Shown piece after piece: positions 35,966 to 44,826 of a DNA stretch of 64,000 nt. The notes under the pieces are model-generated. The model was not told where the DNA came from and ran no database searches. It saw only the letters and a program-made list of their open reading frames with translations. Numbering within the stretch: position 1 is the stretch's first letter; each line of letters opens with the position of its first letter. The position numbers and the translations under genes were made by a program. Source of the stretch: Belnapia mucosa (GTDB lineage: Bacteria > Pseudomonadota > Alphaproteobacteria > Acetobacterales > Acetobacteraceae); NCBI RefSeq assembly GCF_016775475.1, contig NZ_JAEUXJ010000004.1, positions 248,001-312,000 on the forward strand, in the 5' to 3' direction.

Positions 35966-36373
35966 ATGGACCGCATCCCGATCCTCAAGCTTGGCCACTC
36001 GCTGCTGGTCACGATCCAGGTGGACATGCATGACCGCCTGGCCATGGCGCTCGAGGAGGATCTGACCCAGAAGATCGTGTCATCCGGCGCGAAGGGCGTG
36101 CTGATCGACATTTCGGCTCTCGAAATCGTGGACAGCTTCATCGGCCGCACCCTCGCTAACATCGCCGGCGTTTCGCGCATGTTGGATGCGGATACCGTGG
36201 TGGTTGGGATGCGTCCGGCGGTTGCGATCACCCTTGTCGAACTGGGCCTGTCGCTGCCCGGCGTGCGCACCGCCCTGAATGCCGAACGCGGCATGGCCCT
36301 GATCAGCCGCCGCGTCGCCGAGGCGGATCGGGACGGAGCGGCGGACGCCCCCGATGTCCACGGTGACGAGTGA
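35966..36373 (+). CDS. rsbS: Stressosome core RsbS-like STAS protein
   Basis: A 135-residue single STAS domain. LIDISALEIVDSFIGRTLAN matches the B. subtilis RsbS segment closely, placing the phospho-serine at Ser57. The C-terminal 20 residues are acidic and rich in Asp/Ala. RsbS and RsbR form the icosahedral stressosome core that holds RsbT until phosphorylated by it. It starts 15 bases after rsbR and overlaps rsbT by 20 bases, so production is coupled. Confidence 0.95.
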   Translation: MDRIPILKLGHSLLVTIQVDMHDRLAMALEEDLTQKIVSSGAKGVLIDISALEIVDSFIGRTLANIAGVSRMLDADTVVVGMRPAVAITLVELGLSLPGVRTALNAERGMALISRRVAEADRDGAADAPDVHGDE

Positions 36374-36758
36374 GGTCCTGGCCATCCGGACGGGCGACGA
36401 CGTGGTTCGCGTCCGGCAGGGGGTCCGAACGGCGGCATCCAAGGCCGGGCTGAGCCTCGTCGACCAGACCAAGATCATCACCGCGGCGAGCGAGCTGGCG
36501 CGCAACACCCTCGACTATGGCGGCGGCGGCACGGCACGCATCGAGCTGGTGCAGGAACCGATGCGCCGCGGCGTCAGGATCATCTTCGAGGACCAGGGTC
36601 CGGGAATCCCCGATGTGGAGCAGGCGCTGAGCGACGGCTTCACCACCGGCCGGGGCCTGGGGCTGGGGCTGGGCGGCTCCAAGCGCCTGTGCAATGAATT
36701 CCGGATCGAGACCGAGGCAGGCAAGGGGACTCGCGTGACGATCGCGCGGTGGCGCTGA
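36354..36758 (+). CDS. rsbT: Stressosome kinase RsbT-like (HATPase)
   Basis: A 134-residue GHKL-type serine/threonine kinase. The N box is SELARNTLDYG with Glu47 and Asn51, the G1 box is EDQGPGIP with Asp80, and the glycine-rich lid is GLGLGLGGSKRL. RsbT phosphorylates RsbR and RsbS and, once released, activates a phosphatase such as RsbU in Firmicutes; no RsbU is encoded here. Length is that of B. subtilis RsbT. It overlaps both neighbours. Confidence 0.95.
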   Translation: MSTVTSEVLAIRTGDDVVRVRQGVRTAASKAGLSLVDQTKIITAASELARNTLDYGGGGTARIELVQEPMRRGVRIIFEDQGPGIPDVEQALSDGFTTGRGLGLGLGGSKRLCNEFRIETEAGKGTRVTIARWR

Positions 36759-36760
36759 GC

Positions 36761-37765
36761 ATGCAGAGCCTCACCGTCGCCGATCCGTCACAGGTCGCCG
36801 CCGCCCGGCGCATCGCGGCCACCGTCGCGCGCGCGGTCGGCTTCGGCGAGGTCGATCAGGGGCGCGTCGCGCTGGTGGCGACCGAACTTGCGGGCAATCT
36901 GGTGCGGCATGGGCGCGGCGGCCAGCTCCTCGTCGGCAGCCAGGCGCCGGATGGGCCCGGGGAAGCCCCCGTCGTGGAGCTGCTGGCCCTCGATCGCGGC
37001 CCGGGCATGACGGATATCGCCGCCTGCCTGCGGGATGGCTTCTCCACCGCCGGCACGCCGGGCACCGGCCTCGGTGCCATCATCCGGCAATCGGAGAATT
37101 TCGACATCCACTCGGCGCCCGGATCGGGTACCGCGATCCTGGCCCGGCTGCGGCGCGGGCGTGCCGCCTTACCCCCTGCCGCCGTCTCCTGCGCCGCGGT
37201 CAACCTGCCCAAGCCCGGCGAGGAGGTCTCCGGCGATGCCTGGGCCTTCGAGCTGGGGGCCGAGACCGCCGCCCTCTTCGTTGCCGATGGCCTGGGCCAT
37301 GGGCCGCTCGCGGCGGAGGCGTCGCGGGAAGCCATCCGCCTGTTCCGCCGCGCCCCGCTCGCCGCGCCGACCGAGGTGCTCCGTTCGGTCCATGGCGGCT
37401 TGCGCCCGACCCGCGGTGCGGCGGTCGCCATCGCACGCCTTGACCTTGCGGCGCGCGTGGTCGCCTATGGCGGCATCGGCAACATCGCCGGGACGATCGT
37501 GGCGGCGGACGGAGTCCGACGGATGGTCTCGCTGAATGGCACGGCCGGGCATACGGCCCGCAGCATCCAGGAATTCCGCTACCCGGTCCTGGGCCTGTCC
37601 CTGATCGTGTTGTGCTCGGATGGGCTCGGCACCTCCTGGTCGCTGGACCGCTATCCGGGACTCGCCAGCCGGGACCCGCTGCTGATCGCCGGCGTCCTCT
37701 GCCGCGACTTCGCCCGCGGCACCGATGACCTGACCGTGGCGGTCCTGCGGGCCGCAGCGCCATGA
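36761..37765 (+). CDS. RsbX-like PP2C phosphatase with N-terminal HATPase domain
   Basis: A fusion of about 334 residues. The N-terminal 135 residues are a second RsbT/RsbW-like ATPase (TELAGNLVRHG, ALDRGPGMTD, GTPGTGLG). The C-terminal 195 residues are a SpoIIE/PP2C phosphatase ([35 protein letters not shown] and GTDDLTVAV), matching RsbX, which dephosphorylates RsbR and RsbS to reset the stressosome. The start may be ATG 36761, just after the rsbT stop, or GTG 36749 overlapping it. Its stop overlaps the next kinase gene by four bases. Confidence 0.92.
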   Translation: MQSLTVADPSQVAAARRIAATVARAVGFGEVDQGRVALVATELAGNLVRHGRGGQLLVGSQAPDGPGEAPVVELLALDRGPGMTDIAACLRDGFSTAGTPGTGLGAIIRQSENFDIHSAPGSGTAILARLRRGRAALPPAAVSCAAVNLPKPGEEVSGDAWAFELGAETAALFVADGLGHGPLAAEASREAIRLFRRAPLAAPTEVLRSVHGGLRPTRGAAVAIARLDLAARVVAYGGIGNIAGTIVAADGVRRMVSLNGTAGHTARSIQEFRYPVLGLSLIVLCSDGLGTSWSLDRYPGLASRDPLLIAGVLCRDFARGTDDLTVAVLRAAAP

Positions 37766-39528
37766 CCTGGCCGCTCATCGCCCTGGCGATCGAACGGGAG
37801 GAGGATGTGGTCATCGCCCGCCAGCGGGCGCGGCGGCTGGCCCAGCTTCTCGGCCACGACACCCAGGACCAGTCGCGCATCGCCACCGCGGTGTCCGAGA
37901 TCGCCCGCAACGCAGTGGTCTATGCCGGCGGCGGGCGGGTCGAATTCAGCATCGAGACGGTAGACGGGGTGCAGAGCCTCTGCATCCGCGTGGCGGATCG
38001 CGGCCCGGGCATCGCCGATCTCGACGCGGTGCTCGAGGGCCGGCACCAATCCGCCTCGGGCATGGGCATCGGCATCCTCGGCACGCGGCGGCTGATGGAT
38101 AGCTTCCAGATCGAGTCCTCCCGCCAGGGCGGGACCGTTGTGCGCTTCTCGAAGCGGCTGCCGCGCGGCAGGACGATCCGCCGCGAGGATCTGGGCGCCA
38201 TCGCCGCGACCCTCACCGCGGAGGGCACGCCGGACACGCTGGCCGAGACCCGCGAGCAGAACCGCGAGCTCCTGGCCAGCCTGTCCGAGCTGCGCACCCG
38301 GCAGGACGACCTGGCCCGCCTCAATCTCGAACTGGAGGACACCAATCGCGGCGTGGTCGCCCTCTATGCCGAGCTGGACCAGCGGGCGGAGGAGCTCCGG
38401 CGGGCGAGCGAGCTGAAGAGCCGCTTCCTCTCCGACATGAGCCACGAATTCCGCACCCCGCTGAATTCCATCCTGGCCTTGTCGCGCCTTCTCCTTGACC
38501 GCACCGATGGCGAGCTGGCGCCGGAGCAGGAACGCCAGGTCGGCTACATCCTCCGCTCCGCCCAGAACCTGACGGATCTGGTGAACGACCTGCTCGACAT
38601 CGCCAAGGTCGAGGCCGGCAAGGTGGAGCTGCAGCCGCGCGCCTTCACGGTGGCGGAGCTGTTCGGCGCGCTGCGTGGCGTGCTGAAGCCGCTGCAGACC
38701 AGCGATGCGGTCGAGTTGGTCTTCCACGATATCGGCCATACCGCGCCGCTCTTCACCGATGAGGGCAAGGTCTCGCAGATCCTGCGCAACCTCGTCTCGA
38801 ACGCGCTGAAATTCACCGAAGCGGGCTCGGTGCAGGTCACCGCGCATCACGACGCCGCCACCAGGCGCTACACCTTCGCGGTGCGCGACACCGGCATCGG
38901 CATCACGCCCGAGGACCAGGAGCGAATCTTCTCCGAATTCGTGCAGGTCGAGAATCGCCTCCAGGCCAAGGTGAAGGGCACCGGGCTCGGCCTCTCGCTG
39001 TCGCGGCGGCTGGCCGAGCTGCTCGGCGGCGAGCTGACGGTCCAGAGCGAGCCCGGCCAGGGTTCGACCTTCTCGCTCACCATCCCGGATCGCCTGCCGG
39101 GCACGGGTCCTGTTCCGGTCGATCCGGCGCCCCGCCGGGGCAATGGCCCACGCATCCTCGTCGTCGACGACGAGGATGCCTCCCGCTACGTGCTGCGGCA
39201 ATTCGCCAGCACCTATCCCGGCGCCGAGGTGATCGAGGCGGTGGACGGCACCGAGGGGCTGCGGCGCGCGCGCGAGGACCGGCCGGACCTCGTCCTGCTC
39301 GATCTCCGCCTGCCGGGCCTCGACGGGTTCGAGGTGCTGCGCCGGCTCGGCGAGGATGAGGCGACGCGGCCGATCCCGGTCCTGATCTGCACCTCCTCCG
39401 TTCTCGAGGCGCCGGACTACCGGAGGCTGGACCGCGCGACGGGCATCCTGCCCAAGGCTTCACTCTCGAGGGATCAGGTGCTCTCGGCGCTGGCCGCGGC
39501 GCTGCGGGCGGGCGAGAACGCGCCATGA
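37762..39528 (+). CDS. Hybrid histidine kinase with extra N-terminal RsbT-like ATPase
   Basis: A 588-residue cytoplasmic protein. Order: an RsbT/RsbW-like ATPase (about 10-132, with SEIARNAVVYAG and ADRGPGIADL), a coiled coil (about 160-215), HisKA with His228 in MSHEFRTPLNSIL, HATPase (about 330-445, RDTGIG and GTGLGLS) and a receiver with Asp514 (LVLLDLRLPG). No membrane segment or PAS domain is seen. It starts four bases inside the RsbX-like gene. Its place matches the histidine kinase downstream of stressosomes in some Gram-negatives; the extra ATPase may receive the RsbR/S/T signal. Confidence 0.93.
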   Translation: MTWPLIALAIEREEDVVIARQRARRLAQLLGHDTQDQSRIATAVSEIARNAVVYAGGGRVEFSIETVDGVQSLCIRVADRGPGIADLDAVLEGRHQSASGMGIGILGTRRLMDSFQIESSRQGGTVVRFSKRLPRGRTIRREDLGAIAATLTAEGTPDTLAETREQNRELLASLSELRTRQDDLARLNLELEDTNRGVVALYAELDQRAEELRRASELKSRFLSDMSHEFRTPLNSILALSRLLLDRTDGELAPEQERQVGYILRSAQNLTDLVNDLLDIAKVEAGKVELQPRAFTVAELFGALRGVLKPLQTSDAVELVFHDIGHTAPLFTDEGKVSQILRNLVSNALKFTEAGSVQVTAHHDAATRRYTFAVRDTGIGITPEDQERIFSEFVQVENRLQAKVKGTGLGLSLSRRLAELLGGELTVQSEPGQGSTFSLTIPDRLPGTGPVPVDPAPRRGNGPRILVVDDEDASRYVLRQFASTYPGAEVIEAVDGTEGLRRAREDRPDLVLLDLRLPGLDGFEVLRRLGEDEATRPIPVLICTSSVLEAPDYRRLDRATGILPKASLSRDQVLSALAAALRAGENAP

Positions 39529-41186
39529 CATCGCCCTCCGAAACGATTCTGAACGTCGATGACACCGAGGCCATCCGCTACGCCAAGACCCGGACGCTGC
39601 GGCGGGCCGGATTCACGGTGGTCGAAGCGGGGACCGGCGCCGAGGCTCTGCGGCAGATGGAGGCGGCGCGGCCGGTCGTGGCGCTGCTGGACGTCAAGCT
39701 GCCGGATATGAGCGGGCTCGAGGTCTGTCGGATCATCAAGCGCGACTTCCCCGGCACGCTGGTCCTCCAGACCTCGGCCTCCTTCATCGAGGTGGCCGAC
39801 CGGGTGCGGGGGCTGGACAGCGGCGCCGACTCCTACATGACGGAGCCGGTCGAGCCGGCCGAGCTCGTGGCGGCTGTCGAGGCGCTGCTGCGGCTGCGCC
39901 GCGCCGAGGATGCGCTGCGCCGGCTGAATGCGACGCTGGAGGAGCGGGTCCAGGCGCGCACCGCCGAGCTCGCGGCGGCCAATGAGCGGCTGCGCGCCGA
40001 GATCGAGGAGCGCAGCAAGGCCGAGGAGGCGCTGCGCCAGGCGCAGAAGATGGAGGCGATCGGCCACCTCACCGGCGGCATCGCGCATGACTTCAACAAC
40101 CTGCTGACCGGCATCGTCGGCGGCCTCGGCCTGCTGAAGACGCGGATCGCCGAGGGCCGGGTCGCCGAGGTCGGTCGCTATGCCGATGCGGCGGTCGCCT
40201 CCGCCCGGCGCGCGGCGGCGCTGACGCATCGGCTGCTGGCCTTCGCGCGCCGCCAGCCGCTTGACCCCAAGCCGGTCGATGTGAACGTGCTCGTCGCCTC
40301 GATGGAGGAACTGGTGCGGCGGACCGTCGGGCCCGGGGTCCGGATGGAGACGGTGCTGGCCGGCGATCTCTGGCTGGCGCTCTGCGACGCGAACCAGCTG
40401 GAAAATGCCCTGCTCAACCTGGCGATCAATGCCCGAGACGCGATGCCCGATGGCGGCCGGCTGACGATCCGGACGGAAAATACCCTGCTCGACGGGACCT
40501 ATGCCGCCCAGGCCGAGATCGCGGCCGGGCCCTATGTCACCCTGAGCGTCACCGATACAGGCACCGGCATGCCGCCCGAGGTGGTGACACGGGCCTTCGA
40601 TCCCTTCTTCACCACCAAGCCGGTGGGAGAGGGCACGGGGCTCGGCCTCAGCCAGCTCTACGGCTTCGTCAAGCAATCCGGCGGGCATGCCCGCATCCAG
40701 TCCGAGCTTGGCCAGGGCACCACGGTCAGCATCTACCTGCCGCGCCACCATGGCGAGGCGACGGATACGCCGATTACCTCCCTCGCCACCGCCGCGGACA
40801 CGCCGCATGCCGGTTCGGGCCGCACCGTGCTCATCGTCGATGACGAGCCGGTGGTGCGCATGCTCGTCGTCGATACGCTGCGGGAACTGGGCTATGCGGC
40901 GCTGGAGGCAGCGGATGGTCCCGCAGGCCTCCGCATCCTGCAATCCGAACCCCGGATCGACCTGCTGGTGACGGATGTCGGCCTGCCGGGCGGCATCAAC
41001 GGGCGCCAGCTGGCCGATGCGGCCCGCGAGCGGCGGCCCGGCCTCAAGGTTCTCTTCATCACCGGCTATGCCGAGACGGCGGCCTTCGGCCCCGGCGTCC
41101 TGAAGGAAGGCATGGCCCTGGTCACCAAGCCCTTCACCCTGGATGCGCTGGCGGCGCGCATCCGCGCCCTGGTTGAAGGCGCCTGA
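39525..41186 (+). CDS. Hybrid kinase with receiver at both ends (REC-HisKA-HATPase-REC)
   Basis: A 553-residue cytoplasmic protein. The first receiver has Asp56 ([11 protein letters not shown]). A coiled coil (about 125-175) leads to a HisKA motif with His188 in [11 protein letters not shown], a HATPase (NAINARD-like N box, [17 protein letters not shown]) and a final receiver with Asp484 ([11 protein letters not shown]). It overlaps the previous kinase by four bases. The first receiver probably takes phosphate from the kinase upstream. It has no DNA-binding domain, so its output must be another protein, unlinked to this locus. Confidence 0.93.
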   Translation: MTSPSETILNVDDTEAIRYAKTRTLRRAGFTVVEAGTGAEALRQMEAARPVVALLDVKLPDMSGLEVCRIIKRDFPGTLVLQTSASFIEVADRVRGLDSGADSYMTEPVEPAELVAAVEALLRLRRAEDALRRLNATLEERVQARTAELAAANERLRAEIEERSKAEEALRQAQKMEAIGHLTGGIAHDFNNLLTGIVGGLGLLKTRIAEGRVAEVGRYADAAVASARRAAALTHRLLAFARRQPLDPKPVDVNVLVASMEELVRRTVGPGVRMETVLAGDLWLALCDANQLENALLNLAINARDAMPDGGRLTIRTENTLLDGTYAAQAEIAAGPYVTLSVTDTGTGMPPEVVTRAFDPFFTTKPVGEGTGLGLSQLYGFVKQSGGHARIQSELGQGTTVSIYLPRHHGEATDTPITSLATAADTPHAGSGRTVLIVDDEPVVRMLVVDTLRELGYAALEAADGPAGLRILQSEPRIDLLVTDVGLPGGINGRQLADAARERRPGLKVLFITGYAETAAFGPGVLKEGMALVTKPFTLDALAARIRALVEGA

Positions 41187-41267
41187 CCGGCCGCTGCAAC
41201 CGATTTGGATAATGAACCAAGCCCCGTCTCGGGCGTCGTGATACGCCCATGCGAGGAGCTGAGGTTC

Positions 41268-41759
41268 ATGACGCGGACACTGCTTGCGGCGATGGTCGCA
41301 GTATCGACCCTGGCCATGGCCGGCCCGACCCGTGCCGAGGAGCCAGCCCTGCGCGCCGAGCCGCGGCCTGGCGCCGCAGCCAATGCCGGGGACCATTCCG
41401 GACGGGTCCAGCAGGGCCGGGCTTCCTATTACGGCCAGCAGTTCAACGGTCGCCGCATGGCGAATGGCCGCCCCTTCCGGCTGGATGCCCCCGTCGCGGC
41501 CAGCAAGACCCTGCCGCTCGGCACGACCGCGCGGGTGACCAACCGGGAGAATGGGCGCTCGGCCACGGTCCGGGTCGAGGATCGCGGCCCCTATGTCCCC
41601 GGTCGGAACCTCGATGTCAGCCCGCGGGTCGCCGACCAGCTCGGCATGCGCCGTGACGGCGTCGCGCCGGTGGAGATCGCCCCGGTCGAGGTGCCCCAGC
41701 CGGATGGCTCCATCCGCCCGGGCGCCGCGGCGGGCGGACGGAGCCAGGCCAGGCGCTGA
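41268..41759 (+). CDS. rlpA: RlpA-family septal ring lytic transglycosylase-like protein
   Basis: A 163-residue exported protein: signal peptide (LLAAMVAVSTLAMAGPTRAE), a linker, and a double-psi beta-barrel (GRASYYGQQFNGRRMANGRP, then LPLGTTARVTNRENG and VRVEDRGPYV). RlpA proteins cut peptidoglycan strands lacking stem peptides at the septum. The SPOR domain of longer RlpA is missing. GAGGAGCTGAGG precedes ATG 41268. It stands 81 bases after the kinase and is probably a separate unit. Confidence 0.92.
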   Translation: MTRTLLAAMVAVSTLAMAGPTRAEEPALRAEPRPGAAANAGDHSGRVQQGRASYYGQQFNGRRMANGRPFRLDAPVAASKTLPLGTTARVTNRENGRSATVRVEDRGPYVPGRNLDVSPRVADQLGMRRDGVAPVEIAPVEVPQPDGSIRPGAAAGGRSQARR

Positions 41760-41774
41760 GGGCCCGGCCCGGCG

Positions 41775-42758
41775 CTATTCCGGGCTGATCCCCGTGCGCT
41801 GCAGGACCGGCTCCCAGCGGCGCCGGTCAGCCTCCAGCGCCGCGCTCAGCTCGGCGCGGCCGAGATAGGCGGGATCGAAGCCGCGTTCCATCAGCAGGGT
41901 GCGGAAGGCCTCGTCCGCCATGACCTCGCGCGCCGCGGTCTCCAGCGTCGTCACGATCGGCGCCGGGGTCTGGGCCGGCGTGGCGAAGGTGTACCACAGC
42001 TCCGCCGCATAGCCCGGCAGCGCCTCGCCGATCGTGGGCAGCTCGGGCCAGGCGCGGGCCCGCTCGGCGGCGGTATTGGCCAGGGCCCGCACCTTGCCCT
42101 CGCGGATCAGCGTCTCGACCGCGCTGACGGAGGCGAACATCACCTCCACCTCGCCGGTCAGCAGGCCGGTGACGGAAGGGCCGGTGCCGCGATAGGGGAC
42201 ATGCACGATCCGGGTGCCTGCCAGGTCATCGAACAGCGCCGCGGCCAGGTGCTGCGCGGTCCCGGCCCCCGGCGTCCCGTGGTTGAGCTTGCCGGGATTG
42301 GCGCGGGCATAGGCGATGAATTCCGCCAGGTTGCGCACCGGCACGGCGGTGTTCACCACCAGCAGCATCGGCGTGCTGGCGAAGCGCGCGATATGCACGA
42401 AGTCCCGCTTCCAGTCGAAGCCGGGATTGCGGAACAGCAGGTCGCTGATGGCGATCCCATTGCCCGTGAACAGCGTCGTGTAGCCATCCGGCGCCGCCTG
42501 CGCCACGGCAGCCTGGCCGATATTGCCACCGGCACCACCGCGATTCTCGATCACCACTGTCTGGCCCAGCCGCTCCGATAGCGCGCGGGCGACGAGGCGG
42601 CCGAGATTGTCGGTGCCGCCGCCCGGGGTGAAGGGCACGACGAGGCGGATCGGCCGTGAAGGGTAGGTCTCGGCGCGGGCGGCGCCGGCCCAGGCCAGGG
42701 CGGCGGCGAGCGACAGCATGCTCCGTCGCGCAAGGGACGGAGTCTGGACGGGGTGCAT
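41775..42758 (-). CDS. Bug-family tripartite tricarboxylate transporter receptor
   Basis: Periplasmic solute-binding protein of 327 residues with a signal peptide (LSLAAALAWAGAARA) and the Bug opening IRLVVPFTPGGGTDNLGRLV. It resembles the receptor near 7 kb in layout but is a different paralogue. It is the last gene of the minus-strand CoA operon, a frequent arrangement in which the receptor binds the acid that the operon degrades. AGGAGG precedes ATG 42758. No TctA or TctB gene is present. Confidence 0.93.
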   Translation of the reverse strand: MHPVQTPSLARRSMLSLAAALAWAGAARAETYPSRPIRLVVPFTPGGGTDNLGRLVARALSERLGQTVVIENRGGAGGNIGQAAVAQAAPDGYTTLFTGNGIAISDLLFRNPGFDWKRDFVHIARFASTPMLLVVNTAVPVRNLAEFIAYARANPGKLNHGTPGAGTAQHLAAALFDDLAGTRIVHVPYRGTGPSVTGLLTGEVEVMFASVSAVETLIREGKVRALANTAAERARAWPELPTIGEALPGYAAELWYTFATPAQTPAPIVTTLETAAREVMADEAFRTLLMERGFDPAYLGRAELSAALEADRRRWEPVLQRTGISPE

Positions 42759-42801
42759 GGACGGTTCCTCCTGGGTTCTTCCGGCTTCTGCCGGTTGTCG
42801 T

Positions 42802-43851
42802 TCAGTCGCGGCGGGGCTTCCGGGGGCCGGTGGCCAGCAGGCCCGCCTCCTCCAGCCCGGCGATCTCCTCCTCGGCCAGGCCAGTGGCGCGCAGCACCGC
42901 CCGGTTGTCGGCGCCGAGGCCATGGCAGGCCTCCCGCACCGAGAGCGGGCGTCGGCTGAGGCGGAAGGGGATGCCCTTGGCCGGCCTGCCATCCGGGCTG
43001 CGCAGCACGGCGGTGCCGCTGGCGAAATCCTCGGCCGCGGCCAGGGCCATGCCGTCGCGCACCGGTGCGCTGCCGCCGCTCCATTCGGCCCGCCAGCCCC
43101 CCGCGCCATCCGGCACCACGCGCTCCGCCGGGTCCGCCGGATCGGCATTGCCATGGCGGGGCGAGGGCGTGCCCGCCGCTGCAGCGATCAGCTCCTCGCC
43201 GAGCAGGAAGCTGGTCAGCTCGCGCTGGGAGAGGTCGAGATGCGCGCCCTCTCCCGTGCGATCCCGCTCCAGCAGCGCCGCGAGGACGGCGCCGGCGGCG
43301 AAGAGGCAGACCACTTGGTCCGGGTAATTCACGTCGCGGCCGGTGATCACCGGGGCCTCGCCGGCGCCGGTCAGCGCCGCCAGGCCGCCCGTCGCCTCGA
43401 GCGTCGAGCCGAAGGAGACCATGTCGCGGTCCGGTCCGTCCTCGCCCTGGCTGGAGACGCTGGCGATGATGAGGCGCGGGAAGCGGCGGCGCAGATCCTC
43501 GACGCCGAGCCCCCATTGGGCCAGCACGCCGCGCCGGTAATTCTCGATCAGCACATCCGCCCCGGCCAGCAGCCGCAGCAGCACCTCGCGCCCGCGCGGG
43601 TGTTTGAGGTCGAGGCAGACCGACTGCTTGCCGCGATTGGTGAAGCCATAGGCCGGCGAGCGATTCCACCAGTCGGTGTCCGGATCCGCCCCGTCCCAGT
43701 TGCGGAAGGGATCGAGCGCGCCCGGCCCCTCCACCTTGACCACCTCGGCGCCGAGATCGAGCAGCAGGGTCGAGGAAGCGGCGCCGGCGGTCAGCCAGCC
43801 GAGATCGACCACGCGGATGCCGGCGAGCGGCAGGGCGGCGTCAGGCGGCAT
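42802..43851 (-). CDS. CaiB/BaiF family CoA-transferase, short subunit B
   Basis: A 349-residue class III CoA-transferase-like protein. It has GIRVVDLGWLTAGAASSTLL at the N-terminus, then FRNWDGADP and LIENYRRGVLAQWGLG. The segment corresponding to the catalytic aspartate region reads LDLSQREL, with Glu where formyl-CoA transferase has Asp169. It is shorter than the usual 400 residues and overlaps its paralogue by 11 bases, suggesting a two-subunit enzyme. The acid substrate is unknown. Confidence 0.88.
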   Translation of the reverse strand: MPPDAALPLAGIRVVDLGWLTAGAASSTLLLDLGAEVVKVEGPGALDPFRNWDGADPDTDWWNRSPAYGFTNRGKQSVCLDLKHPRGREVLLRLLAGADVLIENYRRGVLAQWGLGVEDLRRRFPRLIIASVSSQGEDGPDRDMVSFGSTLEATGGLAALTGAGEAPVITGRDVNYPDQVVCLFAAGAVLAALLERDRTGEGAHLDLSQRELTSFLLGEELIAAAAGTPSPRHGNADPADPAERVVPDGAGGWRAEWSGGSAPVRDGMALAAAEDFASGTAVLRSPDGRPAKGIPFRLSRRPLSVREACHGLGADNRAVLRATGLAEEEIAGLEEAGLLATGPRKPRRD

Positions 43852-44824
43852 CGGCGGCCTCCGGCTGGATGCGCGCGCCGTTCCAGGACAGCGGCAGCCC
43901 TGGCGTGCCGTCCGGCGCCAGGAAGCCGCGCGCCTGATTCTGCGGATCGCGCAGCAATTCCACCGGAGCCAGGACCGGGCCGATCGGAATGCGCCGGGCC
44001 TGGGCGGCGGCAGTGATCTCCGCCCGGCTGCGCGCGGTGAACCAGGGGGTGATAACGCTGAGAAATTCGGGGCGGTGCTCGGCCCGGCCGGCGGCGGTGG
44101 CGAAGCGCGGCGCCTGCAACCGTTCGTCGCCGAGCATGTTGCGCAGCGCCGGCCAGTCCTTGTCCTGAAAGACCAGGGCGACATGGCCGTCGCTGGCCGG
44201 CATGGTGTGCCAGTTGTTGCGGGCATTGCCGCGGGTCGGCGCGGCGCCGAGCACCAGGACTCCGGCCGCGACCTTCCAGTTCAGCCAGGCGGTGACGTCG
44301 AAGAGCGAGACATCCACCACCTCCTCCCCACCGGCCCGCAGCGCCGCGAGCAGGCCGGTGCAGGCCGCCAGGCCGGCGGCATAGGCCACCTGATGCCCGG
44401 CCAGCCGTGCCGGCGGCCCGCCTGCCTCGCCGACGATGCCAAGGAGGCCCGAGAGGGCGAGCAGGCCGAGCTCGCTCATCGGCGGATCGTCGCCGGGGCC
44501 GAAGACCGAGATCCGGGCGCGGATCGGCACCGCATCGGCCTGCGCCTCCAGGGCCCCGCTATCGCCGATCGCCATGTCGAAGCGGCCGCTCGTCGGCCCG
44601 CGCCGCTTGCCGGCATTGAGGAACCGGTCGAGCGCCGAGCCCCCACCGGGCAGCAGCGGCGGCTGCGTGGCCAGCGGCTCGCCGCCCGCCGGCAGCGGCC
44701 GCACCACCTCCGCCCCATAGGCGGCGCAGAGGCGCGCGGCCATGGCGGCCGCCAACCCATGCGGCCGCTGGGCGCAGAAGGCGCCAAGGTCCAGCACCCG
44801 TTTCCCCGCGAGCGGCGCCACCAT
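43841..44824 (-). CDS. CaiB/BaiF family CoA-transferase, short subunit A
   Basis: A 327-residue paralogue of the next gene. The N-terminus (GKRVLDLGAFCAQRPHGLAA) and VDVSLFDVTAWLNW, with Asp at the catalytic position, fit class III CoA-transferases. The middle is unusually Gly/Pro-rich. Because only this subunit has the canonical Asp, I infer it is the catalytic partner of a heteromer. It lies two bases after the crotonase gene on the minus strand. Confidence 0.88.
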   Translation of the reverse strand: MVAPLAGKRVLDLGAFCAQRPHGLAAAMAARLCAAYGAEVVRPLPAGGEPLATQPPLLPGGGSALDRFLNAGKRRGPTSGRFDMAIGDSGALEAQADAVPIRARISVFGPGDDPPMSELGLLALSGLLGIVGEAGGPPARLAGHQVAYAAGLAACTGLLAALRAGGEEVVDVSLFDVTAWLNWKVAAGVLVLGAAPTRGNARNNWHTMPASDGHVALVFQDKDWPALRNMLGDERLQAPRFATAAGRAEHRPEFLSVITPWFTARSRAEITAAAQARRIPIGPVLAPVELLRDPQNQARGFLAPDGTPGLPLSWNGARIQPEAADAA

Positions 44825-44826
44825 GG

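Noticed and set aside
39474..41396. Open frame of about 640 codons on the minus strand
   Set aside because: Antisense to the two hybrid kinases, without recognisable motifs.
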